Shown one piece after another: positions 1-8,410 of a DNA stretch of 64,000 nt. How positions within the stretch are numbered: position 1 is the first letter of the stretch; every line of letters starts with the position of its first letter. The notes under the pieces are model-generated. The model searched no databases. It was not told the origin of the DNA and saw nothing but the letters and a program-made list of their open reading frames with translations. The stretch is taken from NCBI RefSeq assembly GCF_000312445.1, contig NZ_HE997184.1, positions 9,346-73,345 of the forward strand, in the 5' to 3' direction. Made by a program: the position numbers and the translations under genes. Source of the DNA: Phocaeicola abscessus CCUG 55929 (lineage in GTDB: Bacteria; Bacteroidota; Bacteroidia; Bacteroidales; Bacteroidaceae).

Positions 1-123
1 CCTGCCGACGATGCGACTCGCTGCGCAGACGAAGAAGGCCGCCTGCCGACGATACGACTCGCTGCGCAGACGAAGAAGGCCGCCTGCCGACGATACGACT
101 CGCTGCGCAGACGAAGAAGGCCG
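1..123. repeat. 41-bp direct tandem repeat, three copies
   Basis: Three head-to-tail copies of a 41-bp unit occupy 1-41, 42-82 and 83-123. They are near identical; the visible change is G to A inside the GACGATGCGACTCGC segment. The array touches the window edge, so more copies may lie upstream. It ends about 50 bp before the susC promoter. No reading frame of note runs through it. The role is unknown. Confidence 0.9.
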
Positions 124-151
124 CCTGCTCGCAAAAAAGTGTAAAAAAAGA

Positions 152-183
152 TTTCGCATTACAAAAAATAATACCTAATTTTG
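152..183 (+). promoter_or_regulatory. Bacteroidota-type promoter of the susC-susD operon
   Basis: The -7 box TAATTTTG at 176-183 fits TAnnTTTG. A TTTC at 152-155, 20 nt upstream, is a near match to the -33 TTTG. Transcription would start near 190, leaving a leader of about 115 nt before the ATG at 304. This argues against the in-frame TTG at 181 as the start. Confidence 0.55.
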
Positions 184-303
184 ACGCCGACCAAACGAAA
201 ACCCTCAACAGCCTTGTCGACTGCAAGGGGCGAACATATCGTTAACCGAACTGCAACGACCGTTTTTCACGCATTTTATTCATCTATAAATCGAAAATAT
301 GTT

Positions 304-3300
304 ATGAAAAAAAGACACTTTGCTTTTTTGTGGAAAATCGCCTTCCTCGCGACCGCATGGTCGACGACTTCGACGGTGTCCGCCGCTGTCGAAGCGGATA
401 TCGAAGCAATTCGACAGCGAGACTCTTACGAACTCACCGGAAAGGTTTCGGATCCGTCGGGCGAGCCCATCATCGGAGCCAATATCGTGGTGAAAGGTAC
501 GACGAACGGAACGGTGACCGACCTCGATGGCCATTTCAGCATACAGGCAAACGGCAACTCGGTGGTTCAAATCTCTTATATCGGCTATCTGTCGCAGGAG
601 ATCCCCCTGAACGGTCGACGATCGATCGCCGTAACACTGCAGGAAGATGCCCAATCGTTGAGCGAAATCGTCGTCGTCGGTTACGGTACGCAGGCGAAGG
701 TCAATCTGACCGGCTCCGTAGTTGCCGTGTCGGAAAAAGAATTGAACGCCCGTCCCATCACCTCCGTATCGGCAGGCATTCAGGGGCTCGCACCCGGCGT
801 CACGGCGCTGACCGCCTCAGGTAAACCCGGCGCCGACGGCGCTTCTTTCCAGATTCGCGGAAAGGGCACGCTGAACAATTCCGATCCGTACATCCTCGTC
901 GACGGGATCGAAACAGGTACGATCGACCAGATCGACCCGAGCGACATCGAGTCCATCTCCATCCTGAAAGACGCTGCCTCGGCCGCCATCTACGGTTCGA
1001 AAGCCGCCAACGGCGTCATCCTGATCACGACGAAACGCGGAAAGGAAGGGAAACCGACGCTGTCGTACAACGCTTCCGCAGGCATTCAGCATCCCACAGC
1101 CCTGATCGACAAAATGAGTTCGGCCGATTATGCCACCATGTATAATTACGCGCTGGTCAATGCCGGAAAATCCAAACGGTTCACGGACGAAGAAATCCAG
1201 AAGTTCCGCGACGGCTCCGACCCGTATAATTACCCCAACACCGACTGGTACGACCTCGCTTTCCGTACCGGCTTCCTGCAGAAGCACAACGTCAGCGTGA
1301 ACGGCGGTGCAACCTACGCCAAGTACCTGGTCTCGGCCGGATACCTGAGCCAAAAAGGCATCCTGCGGAACAGCGACCGCGAGCAATTCAACCTGCGCTC
1401 CAACACGGACATCAAACTCTCCGACGCCATTTCGCTCCGCACGAACCTGTCCTACATTCACAACGACCATTCGGAACCGATTCCGTCGTACGGCGTCAGC
1501 GACCTCTCGGGCGGCATCATGCATCAGGTGAGCCGCATCGCCCCCTGGATTCCTTACAAATACGAAGACGGCACGTACGGTTCTATCGGCGATGGCAACC
1601 CCATCGCCTGGCTGGACGTCGACGAACGCATCCGCTACCAAACGCAGCATTTCGACGGTATTGTGGCTGTCGACTGGCAGGTGTTGCCCGGGTTGAAACT
1701 GACCGCTCAGGCGGCCTATGTTTCCAACGTGAGAGACGTCAAGCGTTTTATGAAAGAAGTACACTACCGCGTCGGAATGCACGGCCCGAACGAACTGTAC
1801 GAATATACCACGCTCTGGAACAGAGCCTCGTTCGACGGACTGGGCAACTACGAGAAGTCGTTCGGCAAGCACCGCTTCAAGGTGTTGGCAGGCTACAAAG
1901 CGGAGAAATACAACTACAAAACGCTGAACGGCACGAGGACTACCTTCCCCAACAACGAGCTGACCGACATGAACGCCGGCGCCGCCTCTACGCAAACCAA
2001 CGGCGGATATTCTCGCGAGCTCGCACTCATGTCGTACTTCGGCCGATTGAACTACGACTACAAGGGCAGATACCTCTTCGAGGCTAACTTCCGCGCGGAT
2101 GCTTCTTCGCGTTTCTCCAAAGACAATCGCTGGGGGTATTTTCCCTCCTTCTCGGTCGGCTGGCGCCTCTCGGAAGAACGTTTTATGGCAGGCGCCGGAA
2201 GTTGGCTCCAATCGTTGAAGATCAGAGCCTCGTGGGGGCAGTTGGGTAACCAGGATGCATTGAACGGCAATCAAGAAGCATTGAGAGACTATTATCCCTG
2301 GCTGGTCACTTACTCCATCGGGAAGAATTATCCGTTCGACGGCGTCGTCAACACCGGCGTGACCAAGACCGCGCAGAAACTGGCGTCCATCAGCTGGGAA
2401 ACTTCGACGAACGTCGGCGTGGGGCTCGACATATCGTTCTTGACGCACTTCAACCTGACCATCGATTACTACGTCCGCACTACGAAGGACATTATCATGG
2501 ACGTCCCCGTTCCTTCCACTTTCGGCGCCGATCCGTACAAAGACAATATCGGCAGCGTCCGCAATAGCGGGTTCGAGGTCATGGCGGGATGGCAGCGGAG
2601 TTTCGGTGACTGGAGTTTCGGCATCGATGCCAACTTCGCCTACAACCAGAACGAAATCCGTAACCTCGGCGACGTGAACGAAATGCTCGACAGTTATTTC
2701 ATCAACCGTGTGGGCGAACCGTATCACGCCTATTACGGTTACGTCTGCGACGGCCTGTTCCGCAACCAACAGGAAGCCGACGACTATACCGCCCGATACG
2801 GTAACCCGTTCGGACGCAAATTCATGGCCGGCGACCTGAAGTTCAGGGATGTCAACGGCGACGGCAAGCTGACATCCGCCGACCGTGACATCATCGGCTC
2901 GCGCTTCCCGAAATTCACGTTCGGCGGCAAGCTCTTCGCCGCATGGAAAGACCTCGATCTGTCCGTTCTGCTGCAGGGCGTCGCCCATGTCAGCCGTTAT
3001 TTCACGGAAACGACGACGGGCGACTTTACCGGCGACACCTCGCAGCCGGCAACCGTTTGGCTGAAGTCGTGGACGGAAAACAATCCGAACGCCAAATGGC
3101 CGCGCGCCTCCGAAGGGAAGTCCTCCGCCAGCCACCCGGGCATCTACTCCAGCTTCTGGTGCGTCAATACCAACTATATCCGCGTGAAGAACCTGCAGAT
3201 AGGCTACAACCTGCCGAAACACCTTATCGGCAAACTCGGTATCTCGAAAGCGCGCATCTTCTACTCCGGCGAAAACCTTTTCACTTTCGACAACCTCGAT

Positions 3301-3390
3301 CTGAACATCGACCCGGAAACGCCGGACGGCAATACGTACATCTATCCCAACCTGAAGACCAGTTCGTTGGGCATCCAATTAACCTTCTAA
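304..3390 (+). CDS. SusC/RagA-family TonB-dependent outer-membrane receptor
   Basis: This is a large outer-membrane beta-barrel that imports a ligand captured by its SusD partner, powered by TonB-ExbB-ExbD. The protein is 1028 residues from the ATG at 304, which begins a signal peptide (MKKRHFAFLWK, cleavage near residue 28). A carboxypeptidase-regulatory-like domain covers about residues 43-115 (GKVSDPSGEPIIGANIVVKG). It is followed by the SusC-type EIVVVGYGTQ segment, a plug with DPSDIESISILKDAASAAIYG, and the barrel ending in an aromatic strand. The frame is open upstream to 181, but a promoter box lies at 176-183, so 304 is preferred. susD follows after 13 bp. No glycosidase is adjacent, so the substrate cannot be assigned. 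Confidence 0.95.
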   Translation: MKKRHFAFLWKIAFLATAWSTTSTVSAAVEADIEAIRQRDSYELTGKVSDPSGEPIIGANIVVKGTTNGTVTDLDGHFSIQANGNSVVQISYIGYLSQEIPLNGRRSIAVTLQEDAQSLSEIVVVGYGTQAKVNLTGSVVAVSEKELNARPITSVSAGIQGLAPGVTALTASGKPGADGASFQIRGKGTLNNSDPYILVDGIETGTIDQIDPSDIESISILKDAASAAIYGSKAANGVILITTKRGKEGKPTLSYNASAGIQHPTALIDKMSSADYATMYNYALVNAGKSKRFTDEEIQKFRDGSDPYNYPNTDWYDLAFRTGFLQKHNVSVNGGATYAKYLVSAGYLSQKGILRNSDREQFNLRSNTDIKLSDAISLRTNLSYIHNDHSEPIPSYGVSDLSGGIMHQVSRIAPWIPYKYEDGTYGSIGDGNPIAWLDVDERIRYQTQHFDGIVAVDWQVLPGLKLTAQAAYVSNVRDVKRFMKEVHYRVGMHGPNELYEYTTLWNRASFDGLGNYEKSFGKHRFKVLAGYKAEKYNYKTLNGTRTTFPNNELTDMNAGAASTQTNGGYSRELALMSYFGRLNYDYKGRYLFEANFRADASSRFSKDNRWGYFPSFSVGWRLSEERFMAGAGSWLQSLKIRASWGQLGNQDALNGNQEALRDYYPWLVTYSIGKNYPFDGVVNTGVTKTAQKLASISWETSTNVGVGLDISFLTHFNLTIDYYVRTTKDIIMDVPVPSTFGADPYKDNIGSVRNSGFEVMAGWQRSFGDWSFGIDANFAYNQNEIRNLGDVNEMLDSYFINRVGEPYHAYYGYVCDGLFRNQQEADDYTARYGNPFGRKFMAGDLKFRDVNGDGKLTSADRDIIGSRFPKFTFGGKLFAAWKDLDLSVLLQGVAHVSRYFTETTTGDFTGDTSQPATVWLKSWTENNPNAKWPRASEGKSSASHPGIYSSFWCVNTNYIRVKNLQIGYNLPKHLIGKLGISKARIFYSGENLFTFDNLDLNIDPETPDGNTYIYPNLKTSSLGIQLTF

Positions 3391-3403
3391 AACGAATCGA
3401 ATC

Positions 3404-5062
3404 ATGAAACCGAATAAAATCATCGCCATACTCGGGGGAACCATCCTCCTGACGGCCTGCAACGACTTCTTCGATACGGCTCCGAAAGATCAGCTGACGC
3501 CGAGCACCTTCTGGAAAACGGAAACCGACGCCGAACAAGCGGCTACGGCCTGCTATAACGAATGGGTAGACAACGCCCAAGGATCGTCCATCGTCTTCTT
3601 CGAAGATATCATGTCGGACATCGCCTACAACTACACCCGCACCAAAAACTACGCGTACGTGGGCAACGGCACGTCCACAGCCGCCCACGCCGTACAGTAT
3701 TACAAGTACGTGACCATTAACCGTTGCAACCTCTTCCTCGAGCACATCGAACAAGTACCCTTCACCAGCGAGGCGGCGAAAAAAGACCTGATCGCACAGG
3801 TACGCGCTATCCGTGCCTGGTATTATTTCCGCCTTTGCTTCTGGTATGGCGGCGTGCCGTTGATTACGACGACCCCGCAAACGGCAGAAGAAGCACGGAT
3901 TCCGAGAAATTCCGAATCGGACGTCCAGAAGTTCGTCTTGGACGAGTTGGACAAGGCGATCGCCGACATCAACGAAAAGCCCGCACAGCGAGGTCGCATC
4001 GCAAAGGGGACGGCCCTGGCCATCAAGATGCGAGCCCACCTCTACTGGGGCGATTACGCGCAGGCGTCGAACACCGCCCGTCAAATCGTAGCCTTGAACC
4101 AATACGAATTGGATCCGAACTTCCTCCAGATGTTCAACATCGCCGGCCAAGGGTCCAAGGAAATCATTTACGCCTACCAGCACGTAAAGGATACGTATAA
4201 GTTCAGCAACGCCATCCGAATATTCAATAATCAGGACGGCGGATGGGCCTCCTGGGTGCCGACGATGAACTTGGTGGACATGTTCGAAATGAACAACGGC
4301 CTGATGCCGGAAGAGGAAGGCTCCGGCTACGACCCCGTACACCCCTACGCCAACCGCGATCCCCGCCTGGCGCTCGAAATCGTCTATCCGGGGATGGACT
4401 GGGTCGGAGCGGACGGCAAGCAACGCATCGTCAACACGGTGGACCATATCGTCGACGGGCAAAAGAACTACGATTACTACCTGGCTGCCGACAACGCTTC
4501 CAAAACCGGCCTGATCTTCGCCAAGTACGCGGCCCCTATCTCTCAATATGCAGCCGCCTTGAACAACGACAACCTCTGCCCCATCCTCTTCCGCTATGCC
4601 GAAGTGCTGTTGACCATTGCGGAATGCGATGTCGAGCTGAACCAGCACTTGGACGAAGCGCTCGATCTGATCGACCGATTGCGCGTACGCGGCGGACAGA
4701 TCAAAGTCGACCGCAACAAGTATGATACGCAAGAGAAAATCCGTGCGTTGGTCCGCCGCGAACGTACCATCGAATTGGCCGGTGAAGGTTTCCGCCGTCA
4801 GGATATCGTGCGCTGGAAGAACGACAAGGGTCGATTGGTAGCGAACGACGTGATGAAAGATTTGTATCGGATGATCGGAACGATCGATTACTCGCAAAAC
4901 GACCCGACCCGACGTTTCGTCCAAACTTTGCCGACGGACGCTAACAAAGCCGACCGACTGATCGAACCTCGCACCTTCGCCGATTACCAGCGCTACTTGC
5001 CCATCCCGCAAGCGGACATGGATAAGAACAAAAAACTGACTCAAACGCCGGGATACGATTAA
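3404..5062 (+). CDS. SusD/RagB-family nutrient-binding lipoprotein
   Basis: This surface lipoprotein caps the SusC channel and binds the substrate. It has 552 residues. The signal peptide ends in a lipobox (LLTAC, lipidated Cys near residue 19) followed by the SusD-type NDFFDTAPKDQLTPSTFW. A helical TPR-like body follows, and the C-terminal region carries the family pattern RRERTIELAGEGFRRQDIVR near residues 450-470. Thirteen bp separate it from susC, so the two are co-transcribed. A hairpin with a short T run follows at 5074-5114. Confidence 0.95.
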   Translation: MKPNKIIAILGGTILLTACNDFFDTAPKDQLTPSTFWKTETDAEQAATACYNEWVDNAQGSSIVFFEDIMSDIAYNYTRTKNYAYVGNGTSTAAHAVQYYKYVTINRCNLFLEHIEQVPFTSEAAKKDLIAQVRAIRAWYYFRLCFWYGGVPLITTTPQTAEEARIPRNSESDVQKFVLDELDKAIADINEKPAQRGRIAKGTALAIKMRAHLYWGDYAQASNTARQIVALNQYELDPNFLQMFNIAGQGSKEIIYAYQHVKDTYKFSNAIRIFNNQDGGWASWVPTMNLVDMFEMNNGLMPEEEGSGYDPVHPYANRDPRLALEIVYPGMDWVGADGKQRIVNTVDHIVDGQKNYDYYLAADNASKTGLIFAKYAAPISQYAAALNNDNLCPILFRYAEVLLTIAECDVELNQHLDEALDLIDRLRVRGGQIKVDRNKYDTQEKIRALVRRERTIELAGEGFRRQDIVRWKNDKGRLVANDVMKDLYRMIGTIDYSQNDPTRRFVQTLPTDANKADRLIEPRTFADYQRYLPIPQADMDKNKKLTQTPGYD

Positions 5063-5073
5063 TCACTGTTCGA

Positions 5074-5114
5074 GGATCCGTCGGAAGGATCTTTCCTCCC
5101 AACGGATCGCTTTT
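5074..5114 (+). terminator. Hairpin between susD and the phosphoesterase gene
   Basis: GGATCCGT at 5074-5081 pairs with ACGGATC at 5102-5108, with an inner GGAA/TTCC pairing, and GCTTTT follows. This could be a weak terminator or attenuator, or an mRNA-processing site, that lowers expression of the phosphoesterase relative to susC/susD. The T tract is short. Confidence 0.45.
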
Positions 5115-5130
5115 AACCATTAATTATTAT

Positions 5131-6312
5131 ATGATGAAAAAACTTTATTTCATTTTCCTGCTTCTGCTCTGTCTCCCTGCGCTGACTCATGCTGAACGGA
5201 TCAGGATCCTTCACGGACCTTATCTTCAGAACGTCGGCGAAACGGAAGCGACTATCGTGTGGGAGGTAAACAACGAATCCGTAGGATGGGTCGAATTGGC
5301 TCCGGACGACGGAACCAATTTCTATGCCTCAGAACGCCCCAAGTACTTCGATACGAAGATTGGGATAAAGACTACTTCAAAACTTCATGCCGTGAAGTTG
5401 ACCGGTTTGAAGCCGAACACCGTTTACCGCTATCGGATCTACGCCCAGGAAGTATTGTCCCACGAAAGCATCCGCGTCCATTACGGCGACGTGGCAGCGA
5501 CAAACGTATATACGGCCAAACCGCTGACGTTCAAAACGAACGATGCGAACAAGGCGGAGACCTCGTTCGTCATCCTGAACGATGTCCATGCAAGACCGAA
5601 CCTCATCACGCCTTTGTTGAATCACGCAGGCTTCAAAGAAAAAGACATGGTGATCTACAACGGCGATATGGTATCGGAATTCACCGACAGAGATACGATT
5701 TTCACCGGTTTCATGAACGAAAGTATAACACTGTTCGCTAAAGAGCAGCCTTTCTATTACATTCGCGGCAACCATGAGACGCGAGGCGAATTCGCCACGC
5801 ACTTCCAGGATTATTTCTGTCCTCGCGAGCCGAATTTGTATTTTACCGTCCGGCAAGGACCGGCTTTCTTCATCTTCTTGGACACCGGCGAGGACAAACC
5901 CGACAACGACTTGGAATATGCCGGCATTACGGATTATGACCGTTACCGCACACAGCAGGCCGAATGGTTGAAAGAGGTCGTCGCTTCGGAAGCATTCAAA
6001 CAGGCCAAGTTCAAGATCGTCGTGGCACACATCCCTCCCGTACCGATAAAAAACGCCTGGCACGGCCAACACGAGGTGCTGAATAAATTCGTTCCTATTC
6101 TGAATCAGGCGCACATAGACCTCATGTGCTGCGCTCACCTGCACCGGTATGTCTACGAAGAGCCTTCGGAAACCATTCGGTTCCCCGTCTTGGTCAACTC
6201 GAACAACTCGTGCATCTCGGCAGAGACCGAAGGGAATCAGTTGCGTGTAAGAGTGTACGAACTGGATGGCAAAGTTTCGTTCGACAAGACGTATACCGCT
6301 CAAACGAAATAG
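5131..6312 (+). CDS. Exported metallophosphoesterase with N-terminal Fn3-like domain
   Basis: This is a predicted periplasmic or surface calcineurin-like phosphoesterase of 393 residues. A signal peptide (MMKKLYFIFLLLLCLPALTHA) is followed by a purple-acid-phosphatase-type N-terminal beta domain (about 25-130; GPYLQNVGETEATIVWEV). The catalytic domain carries the metal-ligand series NDVH, GDMV, GNHE, a VVAHIPP histidine and CAHLHR. The usual first motif DxH reads NDVH. It lies 68 bp after susD on the same strand, so it is probably part of the same locus and may strip phosphate from the imported ligand or a host phosphoester. The substrate cannot be told from the sequence. Confidence 0.85.
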   Translation: MMKKLYFIFLLLLCLPALTHAERIRILHGPYLQNVGETEATIVWEVNNESVGWVELAPDDGTNFYASERPKYFDTKIGIKTTSKLHAVKLTGLKPNTVYRYRIYAQEVLSHESIRVHYGDVAATNVYTAKPLTFKTNDANKAETSFVILNDVHARPNLITPLLNHAGFKEKDMVIYNGDMVSEFTDRDTIFTGFMNESITLFAKEQPFYYIRGNHETRGEFATHFQDYFCPREPNLYFTVRQGPAFFIFLDTGEDKPDNDLEYAGITDYDRYRTQQAEWLKEVVASEAFKQAKFKIVVAHIPPVPIKNAWHGQHEVLNKFVPILNQAHIDLMCCAHLHRYVYEEPSETIRFPVLVNSNNSCISAETEGNQLRVRVYELDGKVSFDKTYTAQTK

Positions 6313-6330
6313 CAACCCTCGATTCGGAGA

Positions 6331-6447
6331 GGAGGTGCCAAAATAAAAGTTTGAAGGAGCGGATCTTCAGCAGCTCCCCTAAGTGAGCAGGAATGTCACG
6401 AAGTAAGAGAGGGGATGCAGGTGATCCCCCTCTCTTCATATCCCTCC
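6331..6447 (+). ncRNA. Structured intergenic element, copy 1 (putative small RNA or dispersed repeat)
   Basis: This 117-nt block resembles 26934-27061. Both run GGAGGT, an A-rich AAAAxAAAAGT tract, GGAGCGGAT, a variable middle, GAGAGGGG with TGCAGGT in the loop, and a closing CATAxCC near the 3' end. In this copy GAGAGGGGAT (6407-6416) pairs with ATCCCCCTCTC (6424-6434), and the outer GGAGG pairs with CCTCC near 6443-6447. It lies between convergent genes. The strand is inferred from the terminator-like hairpin of copy 2. I do not recognise it as a named RNA family. Confidence 0.45.
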
Positions 6448-6502
6448 GACCTAAACGGACGGCAGCGGTCAGTATGCAGCTCCTTGCCCGTCGTACTCCC
6501 GA

Positions 6503-8170
6503 CTATGCCAAGAACAGAATCAACAACTGCGCGGTGACAATACGCAGGAACATGGACAGCGGATAGACGGTGGAATAGCCTACCGCAGGCGCATTGTTAT
6601 TCGCCGTCTGATTGGAATAAGCCAAAGCGGGGGGATCTGTATAACTGCCTGACATCACACCCATCAGCATAAAGTAATTCGTCTTGTAATACAGACGGGT
6701 GAAGACGCCCATGATCAATAACGGCAAGACGGTGATCAGGAAACCGCACGCCACGTACAACAATCCGTCGCCCTCGACGACGGTCTGAAAGAAGTTCGCC
6801 CCTGCCTTGATCCCCACGCTGGCAAGGAACAGGGCGATTCCTATCTCGCGAAGCATCAGGTTAGCGCTGGTGGTGGTGTAGGTAACCAGCTTCACTTTAT
6901 AACCGAAACGCCCCATCAGAATGGCGATGATCAACGGGCCGCCCGCCAAACCCAATTTCATGGGAGTAGGCATTCCCGGCAAGGTGAAGGGGAGACTCCC
7001 GAAGATGATGCCGACGAAGATTCCCACGAAGATGGTTACGATATTGGGCGTTTCCAAACGTTTCAAGGAATTGCCCATCATGCAGGCCACACGTTCCACC
7101 GCATCCTGCGGGCCGACGACCATCACGCGATCGCCCACCTGAATCTTCAAATTACGGGAGGCGAAGATGTCCGTCCCCGAACGGTTGATTCGCGTGACAT
7201 TCACCCCGTACATGCTGCGGAAATGCAGCTCTCCCAATTCCTTCCCGTTCATCTTCGATTGAGTAACCAAAATACGGCGCGAGACCATCGGGGTATCCTG
7301 CTTCTCCCAGTCCACCTGAATTCTCGGGCCAATAAAGGCACTGATGCCGTCCGCATCCTCCTGCGCACAAACCACGAACAACTGGTCGCCCAGATGAAAT
7401 ACGGTCTCGCGCGAAGGAATGCTCACATGGCCATTCTGCAAAATGCGCGACACCACGAAATCGCGCCCCACCAAATTCTTGATCTGCATGAGGTTCCTTC
7501 CCACCAGGGCCTCGTTATGCACTTCGAGGTGCATCTTCAACGGAGTGAGATGCGGATTGGCGGCCTCCTGCACGTCGATCTCGTCGGATTCCCGTTTCAA
7601 ATCGATACGACAGAAATACCTCACCGCAAGGATGGATCCGATAATACCCAACACGCCCAACGGATAAGCACAGGCATACCCCATAGCGATCTGCGGCCCG
7701 TTATAGCTGAGTTGCGACAAAGCCTCGTTGGCCGCGCCAAGTCCGGGCGTATTCGTCACGGCTCCGCAAAGTACGCCCACCATCATGGGCAGTTCGACTC
7801 TCCCCCGCAAAGCGTAGTAAAGTGCCAGAGCCACGACGATATTCAACAGCACAATACCGCCGGCGACAAGGTTCATGGAAATGCCCCCTTTCTTGAACGA
7901 AGTAAAGAAAGACGGCCCCACTTGCAGACCGATACAGAAGACGAACAGGATCAGGCCGAAATCCTGCAGGAAGTTCAATATTTGAGGAGCTCCGGTAAAA
8001 CCGAAATGCCCGCAGACGATGCCTGTGAAGAGTACGAAAGTAACTCCCAGCGAAATACCGAAGAATTTAACTTTGCCCAGTAACATCCCTACCGCAATGA
8101 CGAATGCATAGAGAAGAACGATATGGGCGATCGATGCCGTGTCCGTGAATAGTGTTTGTAACCAATTCAT
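6503..8170 (-). CDS. AspT/YidE/YbjL-family membrane transporter with TrkA-C domains
   Basis: This predicted inner-membrane secondary carrier has 555 residues in the typical duplicated layout. An N-terminal hydrophobic half (residues 1-185, about five or six segments) is followed by two TrkA-C-like regulatory domains (about 200-290 and 290-375; [17 protein letters not shown]). A second hydrophobic half ends in [20 protein letters not shown], matching the [16 protein letters not shown] repeat in the first half. Characterised members exchange aspartate for alanine, but most bacterial homologues have no known substrate. It is monocistronic, with a TACTTTTG box at 8208-8215, and divergent from mutA. 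Confidence 0.85.
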   Translation of the reverse strand: MNWLQTLFTDTASIAHIVLLYAFVIAVGMLLGKVKFFGISLGVTFVLFTGIVCGHFGFTGAPQILNFLQDFGLILFVFCIGLQVGPSFFTSFKKGGISMNLVAGGIVLLNIVVALALYYALRGRVELPMMVGVLCGAVTNTPGLGAANEALSQLSYNGPQIAMGYACAYPLGVLGIIGSILAVRYFCRIDLKRESDEIDVQEAANPHLTPLKMHLEVHNEALVGRNLMQIKNLVGRDFVVSRILQNGHVSIPSRETVFHLGDQLFVVCAQEDADGISAFIGPRIQVDWEKQDTPMVSRRILVTQSKMNGKELGELHFRSMYGVNVTRINRSGTDIFASRNLKIQVGDRVMVVGPQDAVERVACMMGNSLKRLETPNIVTIFVGIFVGIIFGSLPFTLPGMPTPMKLGLAGGPLIIAILMGRFGYKVKLVTYTTTSANLMLREIGIALFLASVGIKAGANFFQTVVEGDGLLYVACGFLITVLPLLIMGVFTRLYYKTNYFMLMGVMSGSYTDPPALAYSNQTANNNAPAVGYSTVYPLSMFLRIVTAQLLILFLA

Positions 8171-8207
8171 AACTTACCAGTGTTTTGTTTGTTTAATTAA
8201 GAGATCA

Positions 8208-8215
8208 CAAAAGTA
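8208..8215 (-). promoter_or_regulatory. -7 box of the AspT-like transporter gene
   Basis: On the minus strand this reads TACTTTTG, an exact TAnnTTTG match, with a weak TTGG about 20 nt upstream. Transcription would start near 8201, about 30 nt before the start codon. Confidence 0.5.
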
Positions 8216-8363
8216 GGTATTAATTCCGGTATGCCCCAACAATATCGGAAATATATTTGCTCCGACGGAAGTCGAGGTCCCTTCCGCCTGCCGACAAGTG
8301 TCCGCTTCGAATCGATACGGTAAAAAATCAAGCTAAAAAATAACGAATGAAAAAGGTTTTAGT

Positions 8364-8371
8364 TATCTTTG
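8364..8371 (+). promoter_or_regulatory. -7 box of the mutA-mutB operon
   Basis: TATCTTTG fits the Bacteroidota -7 consensus and places transcription start near 8378, 33 nt before the mutA ATG. No clear -33 TTTG is visible. I looked for a cobalamin riboswitch in 8171-8410 and saw none. Confidence 0.55.
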
Positions 8372-8410
8372 CACATCGAGAATATTTAAATTTTAATACC
8401 AATTGAAACT

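Noticed and set aside
817-3378. 853-codon open frame on the minus strand opposite the first susC
   Set aside because: It is the complement of a strong SusC gene; the translation has no family motif and its composition mirrors the sense codons.
3281-5044. 587-codon minus-strand frame opposite the first susD
   Set aside because: Antisense shadow of the SusD gene with no domain signal.
6194-6439. 81-codon minus-strand frame including the structured element
   Set aside because: It overlaps the phosphoesterase end, and the equivalent frame in the second copy is broken by stops, so the conserved signal is RNA or DNA structure and not protein.
8171-8410. Cobalamin riboswitch upstream of mutA
   Set aside because: No B12-box-like sequence or multi-stem structure is visible, and a simple promoter lies close to the gene.
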